Shown here: piece by piece, positions 7,506 to 14,690 of the stretch
Numbering within the stretch: position 1 is the first letter of the stretch
Layout of the letters: each line of letters begins with the position of its first letter
NCBI GenBank assembly: GCA_016719575.1
Contig: JADJYV010000001.1
Location: 1 to 16,603 of the forward strand
From: Pseudobdellovibrionaceae bacterium
Lineage (GTDB): Bacteria; Bdellovibrionota; Bdellovibrionia; Bdellovibrionales; Bdellovibrionaceae
Length of the DNA stretch: 16,603 nt
Reading direction: 5' to 3'
Notes under the pieces: generated by a model
What the model was told of the DNA's origin: nothing
Database searches by the model: none
Seen by the model: only the letters and a program-made list of their open reading frames with translations
Position numbers and translations under genes: made by a program

Positions 7506-7747
7506 GAAAGTTATTTTGTTTTTTGGCTTCGCTCTCTATCGAGTGGGCCTTTCACAAAGGGCAAGGCCCCGAAGAGAGAAGTTTCAAGAGAGCGAAGGTG
7601 TTTGTCCCGACCGACACACGAGAGCACCCGAGAGGTGCGGTAGAGGCAGAGGGCATGACAGGAAAAAGCCGCTTGGCCCTGGCGCAGACCGATGCGAAGG
7701 GAGGATTAGGAAAACGCTATAGCGAGCGATCTTACAAAATAACTTTC
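7506..7747. repeat. 242-bp element bounded by perfect 14-bp inverted repeats
   Basis: GAAAGTTATTTTGT (7506-7519) and its exact complement (7734-7747) bound this segment. The ends stay partly alike for about 20 more bases: CGCTCTCTATCGA inside the left end against CGCTCGCTATAGC inside the right end. Inside are CTTCGCTCTC/GAGAGCGAAG (7527-7536/7588-7597), GGGCCTT/AAGGCCC (7545-7551/7563-7569), GCACC/GGTGC (7624-7638) and CGCA/TGCG (7683-7696). No reading frame looks like a real protein. Candidates are a miniature inverted-repeat element or a long structured leader RNA of the frameshifted gene, whose start codon is only 14 bases from the left end. No target-site duplication is obvious. Confidence 0.55.
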
Positions 7748-7864
7748 CGTGGAGACACTTTTTCAAACCAGATTCAAAACTGCAAAAGGTTCGATGTCAT
7801 CCAAGCGCTTAAGCTATCTCAGACTGAAGTGAAAAAAATGGTTAGTGCTTGTCCCACAATGTGA

Positions 7865-7904
7865 CTCCTTCTCCTGCCTTTCGGCGGGGGTAAAAGGAGC
7901 ACAT
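7865..7904 (+). promoter_or_regulatory. Hairpin covering the ribosome site of the small membrane protein
   Basis: CTCCTT (7865-7870) is the exact complement of AAGGAG (7894-7899), the ribosome site of the ATG at 7905. Between them CCTGCC (7873-7878) pairs with GGCGGG (7883-7888), with a TTTC loop. If folded, the messenger would hide its Shine-Dalgarno sequence, suggesting control of translation start. Confidence 0.45.
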
Positions 7905-8063
7905 ATGGAACAAAATCAAAATAACTACATTACTCTCGAAATGAATTTTAAGTTTCAAATAAAAGACTACAGACTCGTACTAGGATTCAAGCGCGCTTGG
8001 ATTATTGCGATTGTCGTTGGTGTAATTCAACTTGCGACATGGCTCGTGAAGAATCGGCTATGA
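7905..8063 (+). CDS. Small single-span membrane protein, unknown function
   Basis: A 52-residue protein. The ATG at 7905 follows AAAGGAG with good spacing; an in-frame ATG 60 bases upstream has no such site. The N-terminal 34 residues are polar (MEQNQNNYITLEMNFKFQIK), then AWIIAIVVGVIQLATWLV forms one membrane helix, with a short basic end KNRL. The positive residues after the helix suggest a cytoplasmic C-terminus. No family is recognised. Its ribosome site may be held in a hairpin, and its stop codon lies inside the terminator that ends the transcript, so it appears to be a compact single-gene unit. Small one-span proteins are common in mobile elements, but no function can be given. Confidence 0.62.
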   Translation: MEQNQNNYITLEMNFKFQIKDYRLVLGFKRAWIIAIVVGVIQLATWLVKNRL

Positions 8064-8075
8064 GCCGATTCTTTT
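8051..8075 (+). terminator. Intrinsic terminator overlapping a stop codon
   Basis: GAATCGGCT (8051-8059) and AGCCGATTC (8063-8071) form a perfect 9-bp stem with a 3-base loop, followed by TTTTC. The TGA stop of the small membrane protein (8061-8063) lies in the loop and the start of the second arm. Confidence 0.75.
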
Positions 8076-8127
8076 CGATGCCTCAAGAATTCAGAAATAC
8101 CTTTTTCAAGACGGCCATGATCATCAC

Positions 8128-8300
8128 CTATTGCGGTAGGGGCGCTGAGCGATCTGAAGGTGGCGCTAAGAAAAGATCTTTTTGCTCAAAGGTGGCATCA
8201 GCAATGGCCATTTGTTTCGCTAGGTTAATCCAAGAGTTGGCGGCTGCAGAAATATCGACGAGTCACCATGTTCCAAAGGTGATTCTATAACTGAAATCAT
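8128..8300 (-). pseudogene. Possible remnant of a small gene
   Basis: On the minus strand an open stretch reads VDISAAANSWINLAKQMAIA and continues to a TAG at 8128-8130. Its composition is protein-like. One base shift upstream, the frame joins MISVIESPLEHGDSS from an ATG at 8298-8300. Together they would give a product of about 57 residues. There is no ribosome site and no recognised family. It may be a decayed gene or chance. The rest of 8076-8372 shows nothing else. Confidence 0.22.
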
Positions 8301-8372
8301 GAGAATAATTAAGACCAGCGTCGTTGAGAGAAAAGAGATTTAATATCATTTAAAATTTCGCGTTTTATTTTT

Positions 8373-10589
8373 TCAACTCAGATGAGTTTCTGAATTCATA
8401 CCCAGAAGTCGCAGTGAATTTGCGATCACGATAAGTGATGCTCCCATGTCAGCAGCCACAGCAAGCCACAGATTTGACAGACCAAAGACACCAAGGCCTA
8501 TAAAGACAGCTTTGATTGCCAGCGCAAATCCGATGTTAAAGCGAATGATCCCTAAAGTTTTTCTGCCGTGATGGATAGCTCTCGCAAGTTGTCCGAGGTC
8601 ATCCGTCATCAAAGCAATATCAGCGGTTTCAATTGCCGCATCAGTTCCTGCTGCGCCCATCGCAATTCCAACGGAGGCTTGGGCAAGGGCTGGGGCATCG
8701 TTGATGCCATCGCCGACCATGCCAACGTAAAGATATTTTTTTGTGAGTGATTGGATCTCTGAAACTTTGTCTTCAGGAAGCAGATCTCCACGGCCTTTAT
8801 CTATCCCGACGATTTTCGCGATCGAATCGACTGTTCTTTGATTGTCGCCGCTCAATATCAGAATTTCTTTAATTCCGACACGGTGTAGATTTTCGATAGC
8901 CTTTCCGACGCCTTCGCGAGGTTTGTCGGCGAGGCCCAGAATTCCTAGAATTTCGCCCTCACAACCAGCGTGAGGCTCATGTCCCACGATCATAACCGAC
9001 TGAGCTTGATCTTCGAGGGTCTGAAGATACTTTTCAACTTCAGGACTGCATACATTTAGTTCATGAGCGAGCTTATGATTTCCAGCGAAATAGTGATGTG
9101 AGCCAATAGAGCCTTCAACACCTTTGCCTGGTATAACTTTATGATTTGATACTGGGGAGTCGGTCGCATGTTTGCTCTCACAGAATTCAACCACTGCCTT
9201 CGCTAAAGGGTGATTGGATTGTTTTTCTAGCGAAAGAGCGACTTGCATGAATTCTTCTGTTTTGGATGATCCCCAAGTTTTTTCAGAAACAACTTTGGGT
9301 CGCCCTTCGGTGATAGTTCCGGTTTTATCCACGGCAATAGCGCGGAGTTTTCCTAGAGCTTCAAGATAGACGCCTCCTTTTACTAGAACACCATTCTTCG
9401 CGAGTGCTGTTAGTGCCGACACAACTGAAACTGGCGTGGCGATGACGAGAGCACAAGGGCAGGCGATTACCAGAAATACCAGCGACCTATAAAACCACAG
9501 ATCCCACGATTGAGAAAATAGCAATGGAGGGATCAGAAACACCAGTAACGCAACAAGGGTGACGATAGGCGTATAAATTTTGGCAAACTTGTCCACAAAC
9601 AGTTGCGACGGAGCTTTCTTACTCTGAGCCTCTTCAATTAAACGAATCACGCCCGCGATCTTTGTGTCCTTAAAGCCGTGGCTGACAATCGCAGTTAGGC
9701 TACCACTTTCATTGACGGTTCCAGCTAACACAGTATCCCCAACGCCCTTGGACACAGGTTGCGATTCGCCCGTGAGGGGCGCTTGGTTAAGGTAAGAAGA
9801 GCCTTCAACGATCAATGCATCAAGCGGCACTCTATCTCCTGCCCGAATGAGTATTTTCTGACCTACAGCAATCTCCTCGACTGGCGTCGAGCTAATGTTC
9901 CCATTTTCCGCGACCAGGGTTGCGACCTGAGGGGTGATCGAAAGGACTTCTCTAATGGCTTTTCTTGCCCTGGCCACACTAAAGGCCTCAAGCATCTCCG
10001 CTAAAGAGAAAAGAAACACGACCGCCGCCGCTTCCGAATATTCGCGAATGGCAAATGCTCCGACAGCGGCCATGGTCATGAGCACATTCATGTCGAGGCT
10101 TCGTTGTTTCAAGGCGCGAACAGCTTTTGGAAATATCAGGGCTCCACCAGTGAGTGTTGCCGCTAGGTAAATCGAAAAAAGCCACGCATTTGGTAACTCC
10201 AAGAACCATTGACAAATAAGCCCAATGACCAGGAATACACCGGAGAGACTTACAAGTATGACTCTATTTTTATTTACCGCAATAAACGAAAGCTGCCGAG
10301 AAGCTTCCTGAACCCTAACACCAGATTTATTGATCAAAGCGACTATCTCTTCTTTTTTAAACGAAGGATCATGCTCAACGGAAACTTGCGACGTCATTAG
10401 GTTTGCTGTGATCCTTGCAATCTTTGAATGCGTTAGAGCTTTCTGAATTGCCGCGATTTCGTCAGCGCAGTCCATCCCCGATACGGAGAATGTTGAGACA
10501 GTTGCCCCCTCGATATGATTCAGAATCTTACTTTCAACTCTGGGCGAATCTGAATTGCAGCAACTATCTTGGTGTTCCGTTTTTTCCAT
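8373..10589 (-). CDS. Zn/Cd/Pb-type heavy-metal P-type ATPase
   Basis: A 738-residue P1B ATPase that would pump divalent heavy metals from cytoplasm to periplasm. One N-terminal metal-binding domain (about 30-95) carries GMDCADE, with Cys41 and Glu44 instead of the common CxxC. The actuator has TGES at 273-276. The membrane metal site is CPC at 377-379. The phosphorylation motif DKTGT starts at Asp421, the nucleotide-domain HP is at 460-461, and GDGINDAP begins at 626. CPC together with the N-domain motif fits the ZntA/CadA class (Zn, Cd, Pb); copper pumps also carry CPC, but the Czc neighbours favour zinc-type ions. I start at ATG 10589; a TTG one codon earlier is possible. AGAGGGA lies close upstream. 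An intrinsic hairpin stands between this gene and the metal-binding protein gene before it. Confidence 0.93.
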   Translation of the reverse strand: MEKTEHQDSCCNSDSPRVESKILNHIEGATVSTFSVSGMDCADEIAAIQKALTHSKIARITANLMTSQVSVEHDPSFKKEEIVALINKSGVRVQEASRQLSFIAVNKNRVILVSLSGVFLVIGLICQWFLELPNAWLFSIYLAATLTGGALIFPKAVRALKQRSLDMNVLMTMAAVGAFAIREYSEAAAVVFLFSLAEMLEAFSVARARKAIREVLSITPQVATLVAENGNISSTPVEEIAVGQKILIRAGDRVPLDALIVEGSSYLNQAPLTGESQPVSKGVGDTVLAGTVNESGSLTAIVSHGFKDTKIAGVIRLIEEAQSKKAPSQLFVDKFAKIYTPIVTLVALLVFLIPPLLFSQSWDLWFYRSLVFLVIACPCALVIATPVSVVSALTALAKNGVLVKGGVYLEALGKLRAIAVDKTGTITEGRPKVVSEKTWGSSKTEEFMQVALSLEKQSNHPLAKAVVEFCESKHATDSPVSNHKVIPGKGVEGSIGSHHYFAGNHKLAHELNVCSPEVEKYLQTLEDQAQSVMIVGHEPHAGCEGEILGILGLADKPREGVGKAIENLHRVGIKEILILSGDNQRTVDSIAKIVGIDKGRGDLLPEDKVSEIQSLTKKYLYVGMVGDGINDAPALAQASVGIAMGAAGTDAAIETADIALMTDDLGQLARAIHHGRKTLGIIRFNIGFALAIKAVFIGLGVFGLSNLWLAVAADMGASLIVIANSLRLLGMNSETHLS

Positions 10590-10599
10590 CAATCCCTCT

Positions 10600-10628
10600 T
10601 AAAAATCAGGATCATCAAAGATCCTGAT
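10600..10628 (-). terminator. Intrinsic terminator or attenuator just before the P-type ATPase gene
   Basis: ATCAGGATC (10605-10613) and GATCCTGAT (10620-10628) form a perfect 9-bp stem with a 6-base loop. On the minus strand it is followed directly by TTTT. It ends only about a dozen bases before the ATPase start codon, so it either ends most upstream transcripts or tunes read-through into the ATPase gene. Confidence 0.7.
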
Positions 10629-10666
10629 GGTTTCTTTCTGCTTTATGGTCCATGTAATTTAATAGG

Positions 10667-10897
10667 TTACTTCGTCTCTTTCGTGGTCTCATTTTTTGTT
10701 TCTTCTGGATGATCGTGATCTTCGTGCTTCTCGTGGCATTTACAGTCTTTCTCTAACTTTTTACACTTTTCGCATTTATGTGCTTTTTCAGAATGGTTCT
10801 GCTTTTCTTTTTTTGAGTGCTTATGATCTTCGCCAGCTTGGGCGTTGATACCGAAAGCTAACGACAACATCATTGCGGTCAAAACTGCCTTTTTCAT
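10667..10897 (-). CDS. Small secreted His/Cys-rich metal-binding protein
   Basis: A 76-residue protein. MKKAVLTAMMLSLAFGINAQA is a clear signal peptide with an AQA cleavage site, so the mature form of about 55 residues is periplasmic. The mature part is almost entirely His, Lys, Glu and Cys, with CEKCKKLEKDCKCHEKHEDH at about residues 42-61 holding two CxC/CxxC-type pairs and several His. This composition points to binding of zinc, cadmium, cobalt or copper ions, as a buffer or as a carrier that hands metal to the CzcCBA pump. It lies between czcA and the P-type ATPase on the same strand. AAGGAAG is the ribosome site. No named family is recognised; metal binding is inferred from composition. 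Confidence 0.82.
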   Translation of the reverse strand: MKKAVLTAMMLSLAFGINAQAGEDHKHSKKEKQNHSEKAHKCEKCKKLEKDCKCHEKHEDHDHPEETKNETTKETK

Positions 10898-10914
10898 AAA
10901 ATCTTCCTTTTCTT

Positions 10915-10934
10915 GAGGCAGCGAAAGCTACCTC
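10915..10934 (-). repeat. 8-bp hairpin between czcA and the small metal-binding protein gene
   Basis: GAGGCAGC (10915-10922) and GCTACCTC (10927-10934) form an 8-bp stem with one G-T pair and a 4-base loop. No T-run follows on the minus strand, so it is more likely an RNA stability or processing element than a terminator. Confidence 0.4.
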
Positions 10935-10944
10935 TGTTAGTTAT

Positions 10945-13900
10945 TTAGTGCGCTACGCGACCTTTCATTCTTGATTCAAATCGCGAAAATAATATGGGAA
11001 GCACGATCAATGTGAGCAGCGTCGAAGAAATGATTCCCCCGATAACAACTGAAGCGAGTGGCTTTTGCACCTCTGCTCCGATGCCGGTCGAGATCATCAT
11101 TGGGATAAATCCAAAGACCGCAACAAGTGCAGTCATTAAAACCGGACGAAGCCTGACAAGCGTTCCAGAAAGAACAAGTTCCTTTCCAGTTTTTCCTTCG
11201 GCTTGTAACTGATTAAAAAAGTTAACAAGCACTACTCCGTTTAAGACGGCGATCCCTGAGAGAGCAATAAAACCGATTCCTGCTGAAATGCTAAACGGAA
11301 GACCGTTCAAAATCAGACCGATAACTCCGCCTACTAGGGCCATGGGGATACAGGCGAATATGAGAAAGGTCTGAGCTACGCTTCCGAAGGCTGCGTAAAT
11401 CATCATGAGAACAAGTGCCAACGCAATCGGCGCTAAGATTAAAAGTCGAGATCTAGCTTGCTCAAGATTCTTAAAGTTTCCGCCCCATTCGAGATAGTAG
11501 CCATCAGGAAGTTTGAGTTGTGTTTCAACGGCCTTCTGCGCTTCTAAAACGAACGACTCGGTATCGCGTCCCCGCAAGTTGATAAGGACAGCAGTTCTTC
11601 GATTGGAGTTTTCTCTATTCACTGATCCATAAGTTTCTTTGAAGGAAATGTCGGCAAGCTTTCCAAGTGGTACGAGAACATTTGGTCCTACTCCAACTGG
11701 AAGATCCTTGATCGTGCCTAGATCCGATCTCAAGTCATTGCCAAGCCTCACGACTATTGGAAACTTCCGCTCACCCTCATAGAGAAAACCAGCTTCTTGA
11801 CCTCCAAGCGCAATTGAAACTGTGTCGAGAACGTCTTTCACGGAGCCGTTGTAAGCTGAAAGACTGACCTCGTTTGGCTCAATTCTCAAAACTGGCGAAG
11901 TGCCCGCCAGATCCACTTCGACATCACCGGCCCCTTGAATTTTAGCCACGATTTCTTGGGTCTTCTTTGCGAACTCCACAAGCTTATCTAAATCTGGGCC
12001 AAAAACTTTGACGGCAACATCAGCTCTCGTTCCTTCGAGCAATTCATTGAAACGCATTTGAATTGGCTGAGATGCGAGGTAAGTTTGACCTGGAATTTCT
12101 TTTTCAAGTTTTTCAACCATGAGTGAAACAAGACTTTGAAAAGTTCTTTTTTTTCCATCAACTTCGGGCCAGTCATCGCGGGATTTAAGCATAATGTAAG
12201 TATCAGATACGTTGACGCCCATTGGATCAGTTGCGACTTCGCTTGTTCCTATTCTTGGAAAAACATGGCTGACCTCAGGAAAGGTTTCGACGACCTTGTC
12301 TGCTTTTCTCTGAAATTCGACTGACTGACTTAGGCTTGCATTCACGGGTCTGATCATATGAAAAGCGAATGAGCCTTCACTGAGTTGGGGTAAAAACTCA
12401 GCTCCTCTCGTCATGAATAGTGCAACACCCAAAACTACAGAGAGTAGCCCTACACCCATGGTTAGGTTTTTACGTTTATATGCGAATTCAAAAAATGGAA
12501 TGTAGGCTTTTCGAATCCATTCCATCAGCTTTGGTTCTTTGTCCTCTGTCTTACCTGACAAGAAGATACTTGCGAGTGCCGGTGCAGTTGTGAACGAAAG
12601 AATAAAAGCCATCATGACGGCAATTGCGAAAGTTGCAGCCATGGGGATAAACATTTTTCCTTCAACGCCGGTTAAAGCAAAAACAGGTAGGAAAACCATC
12701 ACGATAATAAATTGGCCGAAACCAGCAGCTTGCCGAATTTCAACAGTAGATTCGTAGACAGCTTTTTTGACTTCCTCTTTACTTAAATTTCTCCCTAAAG
12801 ACTTCGCTCGGTCGTGCAGGAACCTGACGCAGTTATCAAGCACGATTACGGTCCCATCTACGATAATTCCAAAATCTAATGCTCCAAGGCTCATTAGATT
12901 TCCTGAAATCCCAAGCGGCTTCATTACGAGAAAAGTTGCGAGCAGCGAAAGCGGAATTGTGACGGCCGTAATCAGAGCCGCTCGAATGTTCCCCAGCAAG
13001 ATGAGTAAAATAATCGTAACGAGAATGGCCCCCATCAAAAGATTGTGTTCAACTGTTCCGAGCGTGGCGTTAACCAAGTCCGATCTGTTGTAGACCGTGG
13101 TAATTTCAACGTCTTTTGGAAGAGTCTTTCTAATTTCCTCGATTTTAGTATGAACCCGAGTTGAAACGGTTCGACTGTTTTCCCCAAGGAGCATCATCAC
13201 AGTTCCTAAAACGACCTCTTCGCCATCGTAGGTGGCAGATCCTGTTCGAAGCTCTTTACCTAAAGTCACCCGAGCGATGTCGCCGATAGTGACAACCTTA
13301 AAAGACTCTAAACTTTTGACCGGAACTCTTTCGATAGCTTTGGGATCTTTGATAAGTCCCACACCTTGAATGAGAAACTGTTCAGCCGTTTGCTCGACGT
13401 AGCCGCCACCGACATTTTTATTAATTTTTTCTAGTGCTTCACCGATGTCTTCAAAGTGAATTCCAAAAGACGCCATTTTCTTTGGATCAGGCTGAACATG
13501 GTACTGCTTCTCAAAACCTCCAGATGTATTAATCTCAGCAACACCTTCAACCGTTAGCAGTCTTGGCTTTACAAACCAGTCTTGGAGGGCTTTGAGTTCC
13601 ATGAGCTGCCTCACTCGCTCGTCGCCCTTTTTCTTTTCTTTGAAGTCGAGAACGAATTGATAGATTTCGCCGAGACCCGTTGAAATTGGACCGAGTTCTG
13701 GCTTTGCAGAACTTGGCAAATCGCCTGAAACACCTTGAAGTCGCTCAGTGACAAGTTGCCTAGCTCGGAAAATATCCACAGAGTCTTTGAAAATCACTGT
13801 GACTTGGGAAAGGCCAAATCGAGTGATGGATCTGACTTGTTCCACACCGGCCACTCCTCTCATAGAGGACTCAACCGGAAAGGTCACCGTTCTTTCAATC

Positions 13901-14079
13901 TCTTCAGGAGCAAGACCTTCGATGATTGTATTGATCTGAACCTGATTGTTTGTGATGTCGGGTACTGCATCAATTGGCAAGTGCTGAAAGCTATAGACTC
14001 CTGCTACAATAAGCAAAACGGTTAAAAAGAGAACAACGCCGCGATTGTAAATTGAGAAGTGAATTATTTTGTTCAACAT
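10945..14079 (-). CDS. czcA: CzcA-type heavy-metal RND efflux pump
   Basis: A 1044-residue inner-membrane pump of the HME subfamily of RND transporters, full length for the family (about 1040-1070). It drives periplasmic or cytoplasmic divalent metal out through the CzcC channel using the proton gradient. The N-terminus has one membrane helix, then HLPIDAVPDITNNQVQI, the HME hallmark. The fourth helix carries ALDFGIIVDGTVIVLDN: Asp402 and Asp408 match the proton-relay acids of Cupriavidus CzcA, but position 415, Glu in that protein, is Asp here. Two large periplasmic loops and helix bundles such as GQFIIVMVFLPVFALTG and the GVVLVNFFNQL end are all present. It starts 14 bases after the czcB-like stop, with GGAG about 8 bases upstream. 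CzcA-type (Zn, Co, Cd) is favoured over CusA-type (Cu, Ag) by the DFG-D pattern. Confidence 0.95.
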   Translation of the reverse strand: MLNKIIHFSIYNRGVVLFLTVLLIVAGVYSFQHLPIDAVPDITNNQVQINTIIEGLAPEEIERTVTFPVESSMRGVAGVEQVRSITRFGLSQVTVIFKDSVDIFRARQLVTERLQGVSGDLPSSAKPELGPISTGLGEIYQFVLDFKEKKKGDERVRQLMELKALQDWFVKPRLLTVEGVAEINTSGGFEKQYHVQPDPKKMASFGIHFEDIGEALEKINKNVGGGYVEQTAEQFLIQGVGLIKDPKAIERVPVKSLESFKVVTIGDIARVTLGKELRTGSATYDGEEVVLGTVMMLLGENSRTVSTRVHTKIEEIRKTLPKDVEITTVYNRSDLVNATLGTVEHNLLMGAILVTIILLILLGNIRAALITAVTIPLSLLATFLVMKPLGISGNLMSLGALDFGIIVDGTVIVLDNCVRFLHDRAKSLGRNLSKEEVKKAVYESTVEIRQAAGFGQFIIVMVFLPVFALTGVEGKMFIPMAATFAIAVMMAFILSFTTAPALASIFLSGKTEDKEPKLMEWIRKAYIPFFEFAYKRKNLTMGVGLLSVVLGVALFMTRGAEFLPQLSEGSFAFHMIRPVNASLSQSVEFQRKADKVVETFPEVSHVFPRIGTSEVATDPMGVNVSDTYIMLKSRDDWPEVDGKKRTFQSLVSLMVEKLEKEIPGQTYLASQPIQMRFNELLEGTRADVAVKVFGPDLDKLVEFAKKTQEIVAKIQGAGDVEVDLAGTSPVLRIEPNEVSLSAYNGSVKDVLDTVSIALGGQEAGFLYEGERKFPIVVRLGNDLRSDLGTIKDLPVGVGPNVLVPLGKLADISFKETYGSVNRENSNRRTAVLINLRGRDTESFVLEAQKAVETQLKLPDGYYLEWGGNFKNLEQARSRLLILAPIALALVLMMIYAAFGSVAQTFLIFACIPMALVGGVIGLILNGLPFSISAGIGFIALSGIAVLNGVVLVNFFNQLQAEGKTGKELVLSGTLVRLRPVLMTALVAVFGFIPMMISTGIGAEVQKPLASVVIGGIISSTLLTLIVLPILFSRFESRMKGRVAH

Positions 14080-14093
14080 AAATTAAGCTCCAA

Positions 14094-14690
14094 TTAGTGT
14101 GAGTGACCTTCAGGAGCGCCGCCAAATGCGGCAATCTCTGCGATTCTTAAGAACCCAAGACCCGTGATGGCGATTTCGTCGCCACTTTTCAGGTCTTTGG
14201 AGCGGATGGAGATCTTGTTTCCAGACCGACTGAGCTGATCAAAATCAATTCGTTTATAAAATCCAGCTCGGTAGCGGTATAGATTCACTTCTAGACCCGC
14301 TGTGACGACTGCATCTTTTGGAATCTCAAAGGAACTTGCAGCTGTAATTTTGAATTTCTGAATCTCAAAATTCTTCTCAGCTTCCGGGGAGAGTTTGATT
14401 CCCTCCTCCTCGCTCGCAGCTAGGATTCCTTTGTTTGGGCCGACCTGAGGGTTTTCCTCTTCGCCATGCTCATCACCATGGCCATGAGCTTCTGGCTCTT
14501 TTTCAGAATGCTTGTGTTCGGCCTCATGATCTTCACCCTTTTTGCCTTCATCAGTCCCGTGTTCCTCATGCTTGGGTGATTCGGCTTTAGGTTTTTTTTC
14601 GGATGCGTGATCGTGTTCGTCACTCGCTTGGGCGGTGCCGACGAATACAAATACGGTCAGTAGACCGATTACCAAATAATAGTTTCTCAT
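14094..14690 (-). CDS. Short CzcB-like periplasmic adaptor protein with His-rich N-terminus
   Basis: A 198-residue secreted protein in the place of the adaptor CzcB. MRNYYLVIGLLTVFVFVGTAQA is the signal peptide. Residues about 23-80 are extremely rich in His, Glu and Lys (SDEHDHASEKK, HGHGDEHGEE), probably a metal sponge. The rest keeps edges of an RND adaptor: GIKLSPEAEKNFEIQKFKI resembles the N-terminal strand, and FEIPKDAVVTAG together with DLKSGDEIAITGLGFLRIAE resembles the membrane-proximal domain. The lipoyl domain, the coiled-coil hairpin and the barrel that normally fill about 200 residues between them are absent. Family members are usually 350-520 residues. The frame is intact. Its start overlaps the czcC stop in ATGA, so translation is coupled. 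It may be a reduced adaptor, or a separate metal-delivery protein working with an adaptor encoded elsewhere. Confidence 0.78.
   Translation of the reverse strand: MRNYYLVIGLLTVFVFVGTAQASDEHDHASEKKPKAESPKHEEHGTDEGKKGEDHEAEHKHSEKEPEAHGHGDEHGEEENPQVGPNKGILAASEEEGIKLSPEAEKNFEIQKFKITAASSFEIPKDAVVTAGLEVNLYRYRAGFYKRIDFDQLSRSGNKISIRSKDLKSGDEIAITGLGFLRIAEIAAFGGAPEGHSH

Noticed and set aside
7523..7864. Open frame on the plus strand through the 242-bp element
   Set aside because: No ribosome site, low-complexity charged composition, and dense inverted repeats explain the lack of stops better than coding.
7997..8290. 97-codon plus-strand frame overlapping the small membrane protein
   Set aside because: It overlaps a better-supported gene and its terminator, has no ribosome site and a composition rich in Cys and Ser unlike a real protein.
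10945..14079. CusA-type copper/silver pump
   Set aside because: The fourth-helix D-x5-D-x6-acid pattern and CzcI/CzcC-like neighbours favour the Zn/Co/Cd group.
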